The notes beneath the pieces are model-generated. The model saw nothing but the letters and a program-made list of their open reading frames with translations, searched no databases and was not told the origin of the DNA. This document shows positions 38,401 to 50,285 of a DNA stretch of 64,000 bases, piece by piece. The translations under genes were made by a program, and so were the position numbers. The DNA is from Artemisia argyi (taxonomy: Eukaryota > Streptophyta > Magnoliopsida > Asterales > Asteraceae). The DNA lies in the NCBI GenBank assembly GCA_030686995.1, contig CM060708.1, positions 182,593,115 through 182,657,114 on the forward strand, given 5' to 3'. Position 1 is the stretch's first letter; each line of letters starts with the position of its first letter.

Positions 38401-39356
38401 TGCACATCAACAACATAAGTGAACGCAACTACGTTAAGGTATGTTAACTATGCACGAGCATGCTCTTGTTTGCTTGGGTGTACCTGGAATTGATCAGAGG
38501 TGGGAGTTTAACCTATTTACTCGTGAATGGGTTGATTCGGGTTATGACTTATCTTTAAATATTCAAATGGATAAACTAAAAAGAAAAGCTAAAAAGAGAT
38601 CGAGTCAAAAGTCATCCCAAGTGTATTATTAATGTATAAAACCTCTTAAATCATTTTATAAAAAGCACTTGATCAATATTATTGAAACTATATAATTTTT
38701 GTAATTATATTTGACACACTATATATATACAAGAGTTAAAAGTTTTGCCCAATCTACCTAACCAGCCAATTTTGCAACATCCAGAGTTAATGTTTCTCAA
38801 ATTTGTGAGTAGCTGTCATTTTTCGTCATCTTTGATCTACAGGTAGAGGCTGGTAGAAAGTTGGTTCCAACAGTTTTGGGTGTAAGTCTTATAAGAGGCT
38901 ATCAGTGTATAGATCCCGATCTTTGTTTGCCTGACATACGTAGTTTCATAGAACATCAGATCACTTTGGTTTCGAAAGGTCAAGCAGATCATTCGCTTGT
39001 TGTGCACCATGTACTTGAACAGTTCAGACAGAAATTTAGTTACTTTACAAAGCAGGTAACACTTTGTACCTTCTGGCTTCTATCCTAGGAACTCGCTAAA
39101 TGTTTTCTTTGGAATGTCCTGTAAAAAATTATTTAATGGGAAATTTATATATGCCTATCATCAATACTACTAAATATGAACCACTCAGTGGCAACAGAGC
39201 TTGTGACTATCATCATAAAATGTGAGACGTCTCAAGTTCAATTCCTGCTAGGTGCAAACAACCCTGAAGTGGCCACACCAACCTCTTGAAAAGGGAGGGC
39301 TTTTGTGGCGGTGGGTTCAAACCCTGTGGATTAGTCTCGGAAACCATGGTTACCCG

Positions 39357-39418
<62 letters not shown>

Positions 39419-40916
39419 CCTACTAAATATGATTGCTCATGATTTGGGGTATTTCTGATTAATGGGGTTTGTCCTGCAGATTGAAAATATGGATGCATTG
39501 TTTGAAGCACAATTTTCTCCACTTTCGGATACTGGACGTGCACTTAGTAAATGTGGAAAATGCTTGCGATATATGAAGTACATCTCTATGCTTCCATCTC
39601 GCCTGTACTGTAATACATGTGAGGAAGTCTATTATGTTCCTCAAAAAGGCACAATTAAGGTAAGAAAAATTCTCAAGTTTTCTTCTTTTCCCGTGCATTA
39701 AATGCCAATGGAAGATCATTTTAGAACCATTTCAGTTAGGTTTCTTTTTACAGTAATGTTTATAACTACATCAAGTATTCCCTCCCATAAAATTGCTATA
39801 TTACTCAGCGAAGTCCTGTGAAAATTTCAGCATTTCATTTGTAGGAAGTTCCCATGTTAAGATTATCAATTAATCCACTATTATTATCATATAAACTTTG
39901 GTCCTACTGAATTCGATTCACAAGATTCCGTATATTTCTTTATCCAAAGGTACTTTTTATAAGTAGTTTCCCTTCAACTACTTGTGAAATCCAACACCAC
40001 AGTTTTCAGGAAACAAGAAACGTTTTTTTATTTTTTTTTTATTTATTTTTTTTTGTTATATTTTGCTGCTTACATGCATTTCTCCAGTCTTGCAAATTTA
40101 TCCAATTTTTTTGTTTGTTTGTATTTGTTTAGTGAATGATATAACCTTTGTAATGGAACTTGTGAATCCCTGAAACCAAATCTATGCTCCACGGTTCTGC
40201 ATATGCATACTGCACAGTATTGCGTACATCAACATTGTAACATGATCTCTAATAATTCCATTTTTCTCTTTTGGCAGTTGTACAAAGAACTCACATGTCC
40301 TCTAGACAACTTTGAACTTTTACTTTTCTCAATGGCTGGACCAGATGGCAAGTCATTTCCTCTATGCCCTTACTGTTACAACAATCCCCCATTTGAAGGT
40401 ATAGACGCATTATTTGGTGCCCCCAAGACTGGCGGTTCGGTCAAGTTGGGTAAAGGAGTTGGCATGCCTTGTTTCCTCTGTCCACACCCTACATGCCGTC
40501 ACTCTTTAATATCCCAAGGTGTGTGTGCATGCCCAGAATGTGACGGGACCCTCGTTCTTGACCCAGTGAGTGCTCCCAAATGGAGACTTTATTGCAACAT
40601 GTGCAATTGTCTTGTTTTGCTTCCTGAAGGTGCTCACCGGATAAGCACAACAAAGGAAAGATGCCCTGAATGTGACTCCACTGTAATTGAGGTCGATTTT
40701 AATAAGAAAACTACACCACTAAAAGATGGAGCTACACTACATGTTGGATGTATTCTTTGTGATGAGTTACTCCATTCACTTGTGGAAATGAAGCATGGAA
40801 AATCGTTCTTTAGACGTGGTGGAGGGAGAGGGAGAGGCAGGGGAAGAGGTAGAGGTCGAGGGCGGGGACGAGGTGGTAGGAAACAAGACCCCAAAATGAG
40901 TTTTCGGGATTTTTGA
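32151..40916 (+). CDS. TOP3B: DNA topoisomerase 3-beta, 15 exons
   Basis: Type IA topoisomerase that passes single DNA (and in animals RNA) strands through a transient break. Exons with consistent phase: 32151-32171, 32285-32341, 33182-33285, 33413-33506, 34338-34437, 34875-35115, 35549-35711, 35793-35912, 36504-36583, 36697-36975, 37516-37684, 38310-38438, 38843-39055, 39480-39659, 40278-40916; 862 codons, close to the Arabidopsis protein. The Toprim domain opens with [12 protein letters not shown] and has DCDREGE at residues 114-120. The active-site motif FISYPRTES puts the nucleophile at Tyr328. The C-terminus has several Cys-rich zinc-finger-like motifs ([27 protein letters not shown]) and an RG-repeat box at about residues 829-850, the feature that separates TOP3-beta from TOP3-alpha and suggests RNA binding. 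All exons are open. Two SINEs and long homopolymers sit in the introns. Neighbouring RAB gene converges on it. Confidence 0.96.
32360..32414 (+). repeat. T55 homopolymer in TOP3B intron 2
   Basis: Fifty-five T immediately after exon 2. It may be a degenerate reverse-orientation poly(A) tail or an assembly artefact; no SINE body was identified next to it. Confidence 0.85.
32768..32978 (-). mobile_element. SINE in TOP3B intron 2
   Basis: A perfect 19-bp target duplication (GCATTCATCACATCACTAA) flanks it at 32749-32767 and 32979-32997. On the minus strand it starts with a tRNA-like head carrying a B box GGGTTCGATCC and ends in an (ACTT)n-type tail. A short internal duplication of the GTCTTCCACGG segment is visible. 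The body resembles plant Au-like SINEs from memory. Confidence 0.9.
39180..39419 (+). mobile_element. SINE with 60-nt poly(A) tail in TOP3B intron 13
   Basis: The 13-bp target duplication CTACTAAATATGA is at 39167-39179 and 39420-39432. The body has a Pol III-like head (CACTCAGTGGCAACAGAG) and a B-box-like GTTCAATTCC at 39236-39245. It ends in A60 (39357-39416) followed by a few C. It is intronic, on the sense strand. Confidence 0.85.
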
Positions 40917-41278
40917 ACACAACAAGGGTAATTGTAGATTTTATTTTTATTTATTTATTATTTTTTTTAGGTAAACATGTATGAGATGTACACTTACTAA
41001 ACAAATCCTAGTATGATAAAGAAAACCCTGAAAAGATGTCACAGTTCTGATGAAAGGTTTGCTGGTTGAGGTAGTTGGTGTTAGAATGAGTCTTGAATTA
41101 TGCTACAGAATATTCTAGAAGGTTAATCTTGGTCGGTAATTAATAATTATTACTATCACTAAAACGCATAACAGCTGATTTCTAGTAAGTTACTTATGGT
41201 ATAAAAATAACATTTAATCTAAAAAGATACAGTTCATGAAACACTCATTTGCCAGAGTTCTTAGCTGCTGAAGAATAA
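40917..41278. other. Shared 3' intergenic region of TOP3B and RABA5
   Basis: The two genes end tail to tail with 362 bp between stop codons. Both 3' untranslated regions must lie here and may overlap. No coding sequence is seen. Confidence 0.7.
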
Positions 41279-43262
41279 TTAAGAGCAGCATGAGTATTTG
41301 CTTTGGTTTTGCTTTGATTCATCAGCAGCGTCGTTTGTAAGGGTTACCCTGTTCACTGATAACTCAGCTTTATAGGAATCAGAATTCAATGCTTTACGTC
41401 CGACATTGTTGTAGATTTCCCGAATGACCATCTCAAAAGCTGTTTTAACATTGGTGGAATCAAGTGCAGATGTTTCCATGAAGAACAATCCTTCTCTCTC
41501 TGCGAGGTTCTTACCATCTTCTATGCTTACTGCTCTGATATTGTCCAAATCACATTTGTTTCCGACCAGCATCCTTGCAACTGTCGTGTCGGAATGAGCT
41601 GCAAAGATATTCACTACGCATCAGTGAACAAAATCAATGATTAACAAAACTAATTAAGCTACTGATGCTATAGTGGCCTTCAATCACTAGGAGACCATTA
41701 TTTAGAAATAAGTATATTTATATTTCTCTCGTAAATTCAAAATCTGTTCTGCTCGTAGGTTGTTACCTGGGCTTGCAGTTATTTTAGCAAGTCTCCCCAT
41801 GGTCCCAATTTCATGTGTTCACATGGCCTCTTAATGCCAAACAACAATATCTCATCCAACTAGGGAGCAGGGGCGGTGCTGAGAACGTCAAAAAAAATTA
41901 GGCCCGACACGAGAAAAAAAAAAGTGCCCCTATATTATAATATCCATATACCATAATCAAGTATGAAAAGCCAAAAATATGAACAAAAATCATTCTTGCA
42001 ACAAAAGTATTACTTCTACAAAAAATTGGGCCTAATACATATAATGGGTATAAAAAATTTTAGTGCCCTTTAGTAGGTTGGACCCGGCTCGGTTGCTGAT
42101 GGTGCGTCGGCCCAAAACCGCCCATGCTAGGGAGAATCAACTATCAAGAATGCCGGTTCATACAAAAGTAGAAACAGTCTTCACACGACGGCTCACATAG
42201 ATTCTCCAAGATTCTATTGTGGACGAGTCTAATTAATCTCACGAAATGTGATGTGATAACATAATAAGCTCTTCCATGGTGTGTTACGTGCAGTGGCGGA
42301 GATGGGAGGGCCGAGATGAAAAAAACAAATTTTTAACACATGAAATCGCGAAAAAAATACACTAACGGGGTTAGGCCTAGGGGGCCGGGACCCTTCCCGG
42401 TCCTCACTAAGCTCCGCCCTTGGTTACGTGGAATCACATTAGCCGAAAAGACTTAACCTCGCGATAAACACCATTGGTAGGGAGACTATTTTTTGATGTT
42501 TGACATTGTATTTTGAAAGTAATTATCCAACTGATCCGTTTTGGATCAGTAGTTCAATACTAGTTTCTTAGAAGTGGAAGCGATTCTCGTTATTTTAACA
42601 ATTTTTGGATCATTCTATATGCATATATAGATGATCAAAATTTACATTCTTAGCACATTATACTAAAAACTACAGCTTGATCCATAATATGTAGTATCTT
42701 TTTTTCCCGGAAAAAATCATCTAGAGATAATTGCTTACTTTTGTCAGAGTATTTGCTAATTTGCATAAAATTTGGATCAATCATATGCTTGCTGTTAAAC
42801 AAGTGATCTGAATATATACTAGGCAGAAAATTTCATACTTTGTAACAAGAAAAGTGAAATGAGAGAAACAAACAGTAAAATAAAACCAAAAGCAGTTGTA
42901 TACCAAAATAATTAAACAAACTCACTTTTAAGTTCTTCAAGCCATCTAGTAACACTTTCAAAAGTAGTACTCCGCGAAATATCATAAACAACAAGGGCGC
43001 CGACAGCACCACGATAATAAGCAGACGTGACAGCACGAAACCGTTCTTGACCAGCAGTGTCCCATATTTGAGCCTTAACTTCTTTCCCGTTAATCTCCAT
43101 TGTCTGAGTTTGGAACTCGACACCTATAGTCGATTTAGAATGCATGTTGAACTCATTTTTCGCGTATCTTGTCAAAAGATTTGATTTACCGACAGCTGAG
43201 TCTCCGATGATCACTACTTTGAACAAGTACTCCTGATCGCTTTCTTCGTCCGATGAGTCCAT
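41279..43262 (-). CDS. RABA5: RABA5-type Rab GTPase, two exons
   Basis: Small GTPase of the plant RabA (Rab11) class, acting on trans-Golgi/endosomal membranes in secretion and cell-wall delivery. Exon 1 is 42926-43262 and exon 2 is 41279-41598, joined in phase to 218 codons. GDSAVGKS (P-loop) is at residues 20-27, WDTAGQE at 67-73, NKCD at 126-129 and ETSAL at 154-158. It ends in KYSCCS, a di-cysteine geranylgeranylation signal. The exon-1 text after the acidic N-terminus, and the [12 protein letters not shown] and RVTL stretches, fit the RABA5 subgroup (ARA4-like) best; the exact member letter cannot be fixed. The gene appears intact. Its single large intron holds two hAT MITEs. Confidence 0.93.
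41868..42126. mobile_element. hAT MITE in the RABA5 intron (259 bp)
   Basis: Ends CAGGGGCGGTGC and the reverse complement of CATGGGCGGTTTTGGG. CTAGGGAG is duplicated at 41860-41867 and 42127-42134 without mismatch, the 8-bp hAT pattern. Confidence 0.88.
42291..42422. mobile_element. Second hAT MITE in the RABA5 intron (132 bp)
   Basis: Ends CAGTGGCGGAG and CTCCGCCCTTG. GTTACGTG is duplicated exactly at 42283-42290 and 42423-42430. The termini are related to those of the MITE 165 bp upstream, so one transposase family may have moved both. Confidence 0.88.
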
Positions 43263-43972
43263 GTTTTGTTGGAATGAAGTTTGAAGTTGAACTATGTTAC
43301 TTGCTAGATGAATATGTAGTTGAGTATATTAAATGTGGTTTTTGATGATCAGGAACAAGTAGACGGTGCGTTGTTTGTGGACCCTTTGTATTAATAAAAC
43401 ATTTCGTACGTGACCACGCCTCTAGCATGCTACCATCATGCACGAACCTAAGTTTAGAATGTTTTAACGTGCTTAGAATCACCTTTTCACGAGATCTGGT
43501 CACTTTTTGGTTATTGTTTTTAACTTTAAATAAACTTTTGATTTAAACACGGCTCTTGAGAAGATCATATATATATATTAAGGTAAACCGACACTTTGAG
43601 CATCCATCGACCAGTTTTACAGGAAACATGAGGAGGCTAGACGAGTAACACTATGATTAAAAAGAGACCGAGATAGAGTTTGAACCAATAACTTCCGCTT
43701 TACGCTGCACACCCTCACCGGCCCAAGATCATACATTCACAAAAGGTGTGAATACCTGACCCGGGTGCCTTTTGGCGCAAGATCATATATGTCCGTCATT
43801 TTTCAAAATGTCAATATAATTAACCCGTAATATCAACTTCATGTCTATATTTCTATGTTTCATTGTGGTGTGTTATCGATTTATGAATCTCTTTGACACT
43901 GTTTTGCGAGCATAAACAAAAGAGAAAGAGTGTATAGTACTGTATAGCTTTTTGTATTAGTGTTTCTTATAA
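43263..43972. promoter_or_regulatory. RABA5 upstream region
   Basis: DNA 5' of the RABA5 start on the minus strand, ended by the PIF/Harbinger element at 43973. It should contain the promoter; no specific element is recognised. Confidence 0.4.
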
Positions 43973-45635
43973 GAGGACTAGGTGTCTTGAGTCTTGACTT
44001 TGAGTTAAAACATAACTCACTGCCACGTCAGCGCCACGTCAGCTTTAACATTTTCACATTAACTAAAAAAAACACCCCTTATCATAACTCACCTTAACTG
44101 AACTTTAGCTCAATTATTTTCAAATTCAACCCCTAAACTAAAACAAATACTTCATTTATTAAAAAACATAACATTAATTCTTAAACATATTACAATACGG
44201 AAAAAAAAAAAAAAAAAATTACGAAAAAAAAGAAAACATAACACAAACCAAACTACGACATAACGAAATACAATTATTCATTCTTGACACCTTTACAACC
44301 CATATTTTTTGATGATTCGGTCCTTTTCTGAATTGATTCAACCCACAATGTTTGCATACTTGCTGGTAGTGTCGATCAACAAAAATTCAAACTCTTTCAA
44401 CCTTATTATCGTTTCATCTTTTTCTGCGCCCGTCCGATGCGCCTTGGCCGCATCTTCACGTTTTAAACGATACTCTTGTTGCATAGTCTCCCCGAATTGG
44501 ATTGACGAAAAAGATCCTCCGGTACTCACGCCTCCGTTGCTTGTCGTTGTCTCGGATTTGGCTTTCTTCGAAGCACGCTTGTCCCCCATAGGACGTGGTT
44601 ATTCATCATGACCAAACAAAGCCTTGTTTGTTTGGCTTGGGACATCGCCGGTTAAATCAACCGGATCCGGTGCGTTCCATTTTTGATGTTGACGCAAAAC
44701 ACTCCAAGCCTCCTCGTTGTTAAACGGCGCGGCTTTGTGCTCATCACAATACGTTTGTTTCGCACGTTTGAGGATACCCATCTCATTTTCCCCACTTTTT
44801 TTATCGCGTTGAGCCTGTTTGAAATAAGCGTTGAACTTAACGCAATCACAGTTCAACATTTTCCACTTATCTTGTAGCATATCCTTGTTGCGGTGTTGAA
44901 ATTTTTTTCCATTGAACTCATGTTGTACCCGTTGCCAACACGTATCGCGAGCTTGGCAACGCTCAAAACGCGGATCCTCGAAAGCGGCTACATAACACTC
45001 GTCAAATAATTTTTCCTCACTTGAAGTCTAACGTGTATGCACGTTATCGGGTTGTTCTTCATTGTCCTCGTTTGGTATGGGGTCTTTGGATTTTTTTGAC
45101 TTTCGTTTACCATGACTTTTTGTTTTGAGGAGACGTAGGTGTTTCTGAAACTTCATGTGTTTCGGTTTGTGATTGTTGTGTGGTTGTAGATTTTGGAAAT
45201 TGGTGTTTAGTGTGTTCTCTTGGTTTTGTGACCAATATAGAAATTGTTGTTGTTGTAGGAAAACTTCTTGGCTTGACAAGCTGAGTGGGTTAGACAAAGG
45301 GATGTTTTGTGATGATGAACCACGTTCGGGTTTGAAAAGGAACCCGCATATTGGTTATTCCACCCACCGAGGAGGTCCAAGAAAGAATCCGGCTCGTTGT
45401 TGTTGCCTCCCGACATTTTTTTTTGCTAATAGAAGTATATTATAGAGTATATTGGGTTGTGGAAGTGTGAAAAAAAATGATGAATTAAGTGTGTATTTAT
45501 AGTGGTTGGAATTATTTATTTATTATTGTTTTTAAAGAAAGTGGCTGTTTTTTTTAACATTTATAGCTGTTAGGGGTGGAAATGATTTTTTTTTTTAATG
45601 CAACAGCTACTTTTGGATGGACGAGGGGGTGTAAG

Positions 45636-45682
<47 letters not shown>

Positions 45683-45852
45683 CACACTTAACGCTGCGTA
45701 AAGTGTATAACACAGTACGTTAACACGATAATAATGCAGGTACTCGGTGTGTTAACGCAGCATTTAACACAGGGACTCGGTGTGCTAACGCAACATTTAA
45801 CGCAAGGTGGTGAAGGGTTAACGCAACAAAATCGTCAACACACCTAGTGCTC
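43973..45852 (-). mobile_element. PIF/Harbinger-like element carrying only ORF1
   Basis: The left end GAGGACTAGGTGTCTTGA and the reverse complement of the right end, GAGCACTAGGTGTGTTGA, form inverted termini. TAA flanks both sides (43970-43972, 45853-45855), the PIF/Harbinger target. The interior holds a broken Myb/SANT-like ORF and no DDE transposase, so it depended on another element for movement. Confidence 0.75.
44338..45416 (-). pseudogene. Myb/SANT-like ORF1 protein of PIF/Harbinger type
   Basis: Reading the minus strand gives an N-terminus MSGGNNNEPDSFLDLLGG, a Gln/Asn-rich stretch, a basic segment, then a SANT-like trihelix region ending DKWKMLNCDCVKFNAYFKQA, then FNNEEAWSVLRQHQKWN and a coiled C-terminus. 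It is broken in three places: a frameshift after HHH near 45.3 kb, a TAG at the first Trp of the SANT domain (R*TSSEE near 45.03 kb) and a TAA before PRPMGDKRAS near 44.6 kb. Such proteins bind terminal DNA for PIF transposases and are often misnamed GST-like in databases. Confidence 0.7.
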
Positions 45853-45855
45853 TAA

Positions 45856-46096
45856 AAGTAGTCGCCATGTGTATATGACGCGTTGGGACTAGAAAGTGAT
45901 CGAATAGGTTATTAAGCGTGACAATAATTTATCACGTTCCGATGTCCATCATATCATTAACCAAAGTGGCCACCGTCCCATGTAGATTTTTCATGTTTTT
46001 TAATATAAAAAATTTTAAGAAAGAATTTATGACGAATTTAATGCCAACTATAAATATGTCACCCTGAAGTTAAAAGATGTCCCGTCTTTAATTATT
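45856..46096. other. Spacer between two DNA transposons
   Basis: No feature recognised. Confidence 0.5.
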
Positions 46097-46367
46097 CACT
46101 CCGTTTTAAAATTATTGTGCCCCAATAAAAAACACATAGTTTAAAAAAGTACATCTATTACAGCTTTCTCTTTTTTATTTTTTGACAGAATGACAATTTT
46201 GCTCTTAGGTAATTAATTAAAGTCTTATTTAAGGTATGTAATAATGATTTTAAACAAGGGTAATATAGTAAACTTGGTTAAACTTCCCTATCTATTTTTA
46301 GTAGTAGACAATTAAATTGGGACATCCAAAAAAGAAAACGTGGACAATAAAATTGGAACGGAAGGAG
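46097..46367. mobile_element. Stowaway-like MITE
   Basis: CACTCCGTTTTAAAATTATT at the left is matched imperfectly by the reverse complement of the right end (CTCCTTCCGTTCCAATTTTA). A TA follows at the right. The CTCCNTCCGT terminus is typical of Tc1/mariner-type Stowaway MITEs. Inverted ends are imperfect and the left TA is unclear. Confidence 0.5.
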
Positions 46368-47250
46368 TACTTACTAGAAGGCGAGTACCGACTAAATTTT
46401 CCGAGAAATAAATGTTATTTTGTTTTGGGCTGACAGATTTCAGATTTATGTTTTGGAAACTTCATTATGACTTTTGATGGTGAGTTTTTTTTTATTTGGA
46501 TGTTGATTATTTTTTCAATAGAACTCTATATGAGAAGCGTCAAATATGACATTGTGATTGGTAGTAATGGATTTATAAGACAACGTCAATGTGGAATTTT
46601 GTGGATACCTATTTGTACATTGTGCTTTACATTTTGTATTAATTGATGATGTGGTGTATTAATTGTATGTATGTAAGAATTAGTACTTGCTTAAAATCAA
46701 CTATGCTTTACATAGTTGTACATTATGTTTTATAAGTAGTATTTATTTAAATTCTAATTTAGGAAATCATAAACTCATAAATGAGAGAGAGGGTAATCCT
46801 CCATTATAAGTAGTATAGTCGTATAGATATAGAAAAAAAAGATTCATATTCCACTCAATAGGCTACTCACTTTTTTCCTCCCAAAATAGACGGGCGATTT
46901 TTTTTTGTGCGACTCTATAGAAATGTTGCCAAGTGTCATTTTGTATGAGAATTTTTTTGCACGACTTATATGTTTTTACTCGACTTTTTAGTGGTTTTGC
47001 TCGACTAATATGATTTGTGATAGATAAAGTTTGTTTTTTATAAATTGTGGAGACCATAATTGACTTTGAATTTTTAGAAAAAGACACAAGTCTTTGAAAA
47101 AAAAAAAAAATCAAAATTCAAAATATTTGATTTTTTTTTCTATGAAACTTATGGTGCGTTTCGTATGCAGGAATGACAATCAAAAAATGAATTTTTATTC
47201 CAATAATGATGTTGATTTAAAAACTTTTGACTTTTAAACTAAAAAGAGTA
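46368..47250. other. Intergenic AT-rich DNA
   Basis: No gene, RNA or bounded element recognised. Confidence 0.5.
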
Positions 47251-48944
47251 AATTACATGGATGGTCTCTGTGGTTTGTCAAAAGTAACAACCTTCGTCCT
47301 TCGAAGTTTAAAGTTGCACTAGTAGTCCCTAAGTTGGTAAACAAATAACACCACTAGTCCTTTACACTAACTGGTGTTAAGTGAGTTCTCTTATAATTTA
47401 CATGTTAGCCCTTTTGGTTAAAGATCGTTGCATCCCTTATCCTTAATAATAACGGCTGTTTATAATTTAAAGTTTCCATATGTTTTTATCTATTTTTACA
47501 CGTTTTTGTCCGTTTTTATATTCTTTCTTACGTTTTTATCCGTTTTCGTCCATTTTTATATGTTTTTGACCGTTTTTATACGTTTTCGTCCATTTTTCTT
47601 ACCTTTTTATACGTTTTCATTCGTTTTTCTTACGTTTTTACCCGTTTTCTTCCATTTTCATATCTTTTATCCGTTTTCATCCATTTTTCTTAAGTTTTTA
47701 TCTGTTTTCGTCCGTTTTTATATGTTTTCATCCGTTTTCATATGCTTTTATACGTTTTTATCTGTTTTTCTTAACTTGTCATACGTTTTTATCCGTGTTT
47801 ATACGCTTTCATTTGTTTTTATATGTTTTTATCCGTTTTCTTTCGTTTTTATACGTTTTTTACTGTTTTTATACGTTTTGTCCGTTTTTCTTATGTTTTT
47901 ATATGTTTTCTCCGTTTTTCTTACGTTTTCATCCGTTTTAATACGTTTTCACTAGTTTTCTTACATTGCCATACTTTTTATCCGTTTTCGTCCGTTTTTA
48001 TCCATTTTGGTCCGTTTTTATATGTTTTCGTACATTTTCATACGTTTTTCTTAAGTTGTCATATATTTTAATCCGTTTCGTACATTTTCTTTTAAGTTGT
48101 CACAATTTTTTATCCGTTTTTATAGGTTTCATCTATTTTTATACATTTTCATCCGTTTTTATAACGTTTTTATCCGTCTTACGTTTTTATCAATTTTTAT
48201 ATGCTTTCGTCCGTTTTTATACATTTTTTTTCCATTTTTCTTACATTTTTATCCATTTTTTTACTCGTTATTCATATGAAAACGTATGAAGACGTATAAA
48301 AACAAATAAAAACGTAAGAAAAATAGACGAAAACGTATAAAAATAGATAAAAATGTCTGGCAACTTAAAAAAACAGACGAAAGCATATAAAAACGGATGA
48401 AAACTTAAGAAAAGCGAAAGAAAACGTACAAAAATAGATAAAAACGTATGACAACTTAAGAAAAATGGGCGAACACATATAAAAACGTACGAAAACGGAC
48501 GAAAACATATAAAAACGGACGAAAATGGATGAAAACGGAAAAAATATATGAAAATGTAAGAAAATGGGCGAAAATGTATAGGAACGTATAAAAACGTAAG
48601 AAAAACGGACGAAATAGTATAAAAAGGGGGAAAAACGTATAAAACAGACGAAAACAGATAAAAATGTAAGAAAACGTATAAAAACGGATGAAAACAAGTA
48701 AAAACGGGTAAAAACATATGGAAACTTTAAATTATAAACAACGTTATTATTCAGGATAAACGATGCAACGATCTTTAACCAAAAGGGCTAACATGTAAAT
48801 TATAACGGACTCACTTAACACCAGTTAAACTAAAGGACCAGTGGTGTTATTTGTTTACCAACTTAGGGACTACCAATGAAACTTCAAACTTTGAGGGATG
48901 AAGATTGTTACTTTTGACAAACCACAGGGACCATCCACGTAATT
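47251..48944. mobile_element. Foldback element with repeat-built arms
   Basis: Outer arms of about 220 bp (47251-47470 and 48720-48944) are inverted copies with high similarity. Inside them the left arm (to about 48275) is a degenerate array of CGTTTTTATC-like units and the right arm is the complementary AAAACG array, meeting near 48275. The arms are unequal (about 805 and 445 bp of array). The Phe-rich frames on both strands are by-products of the repeat. No target duplication was found. Confidence 0.75.
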
Positions 48945-49876
48945 ATGATATACAAATATCTTCCATACTTGATAGTCACCATTATTAGTAGGATATAAAT
49001 AATAATTTTATACCTAAGCCCACATTCTTCCTTCATATTATTAACAACATAATATAATAAAATACCAAATATGATAATCAAATCAACAATAATATTGGAC
49101 TTGATTACTTGACTTAGATATTCTTATTCTACCAACCACACTTTAACCCTATAAACATAATTGAAGAATAAACTAAAAAAAAAAAAAACACATATCTAAT
49201 TTACAACATAATAAATCCTACAAATTTCCTATTGAGCAGTTCTAATCGAAAAAGTTGTGTGTTATATTGGTAAACCCTGAACACAAGCTTTCTATTTCTT
49301 TTCATCTTCATCTCTCTTGCGCTTTACAATTTCGTTTTGCTGGCTGACCGTATTATTGACGACTTGGACAGGACAATAAAATAACTTTTTCTTACATGAT
49401 TGTGATTCTTAATACTTAAAGCATTCATTAAAAAAAAAAAAATACTTGTATATGAATTGAAATATGTGTGCAGGTTCAATACATAGTGTGTAGGGATGAA
49501 GCTATTGCGAAAGAGAGAGATACACCAATGCGTTTCTTGAATAGGGTGAAGGCTAAATATGCGTAAAAAGTTTCTCTAAATTACCAAAAATACGTAAAAT
49601 ACTAATTTTATTGTCCATATCGCTAAATAACTTTCAAAAATTGTTCAATATATGTAACATTGCCACTTTTTTTCCAGCGTGGTATTTTTGATAAGCCATA
49701 TGTATATTCCGACTATGCACATATTTGTTTTATATTCCACTTGTGTATTGCACTAGAATGACCCATTTAAAAACCCAATTATTCAACCCGTTTTTTACCC
49801 TTATTAAACATATTTGCCCTCTTTCTACCATAATTAAATTCAAAAATCCCCAATTCAAGAACCCTAATTTTACACA
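48945..49876. other. Intergenic DNA upstream of the GRF-like exon
   Basis: No gene recognised. The last part may contain the promoter of the exon that follows. Confidence 0.4.
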
Positions 49877-50014
49877 ATGTCTGCATCATCTTCTAGCATT
49901 CGAAGCCGTGTCCGACTTGCTCCTACGCATTGTTATTGTGCCATTCGTCTAGAAAAACGTGTTTCTTGGACCGAGAGAAACCTTTGTTGTTTTTTGGTTT
50001 GCCCAAAACCCTCG
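49877..50014 (+). pseudogene. Possible first exon of a GRF-like zinc-finger gene
   Basis: The frame starts MSASSSSIRSRVRLAPTHCY and continues CAIRLEKRVSWTERNLC, then CCFLVCPKP, before a GTATGT donor at 50015. The Ser-rich start, the CYC, the V-S-W-T stretch and the later Cys fit the small plant proteins with a GRF-type zinc finger. The second exon should supply the remaining zinc ligand and Trp. I could not find it, and the LTR element inserted 271 bp downstream would lie in the intron. It is probably a truncated gene or gene fragment. Confidence 0.35.
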
Positions 50015-50285
50015 GTATGTATGTCATAGTAGTATGTTTACAAATTATAAATCAAAGTATTGTTTCAAATAGATTTCTTTTTACCATTTTGAAGTTGATG
50101 AATTAACTCACAGGAATAGGAAAATGAGGTTTGAGGGAAGGTTAGGATTGAAGTCTATAATTTTTTTAGTTTGCATGTTGTTAATGAATTGGTGGTTATG
50201 TGTATGTGTTTGTTTAAGCTTTGTGATAGGTCTGGAGTGTGATTACGATTGCTGATTTGATACGATCTGCTACATGTTGTGTTTT

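Noticed and set aside
40634..40894. A minus-strand Pro/Leu-rich frame at the end of TOP3B.
   Set aside because: It is the complement of the RG-repeat and zinc-finger coding sequence of exon 15.
47428..48717. Several Phe-rich open frames on both strands, up to 175 codons.
   Set aside because: They arise from the CGTTTTTATC-like repeat of the foldback element, which leaves all frames open; there is no codon structure or family.
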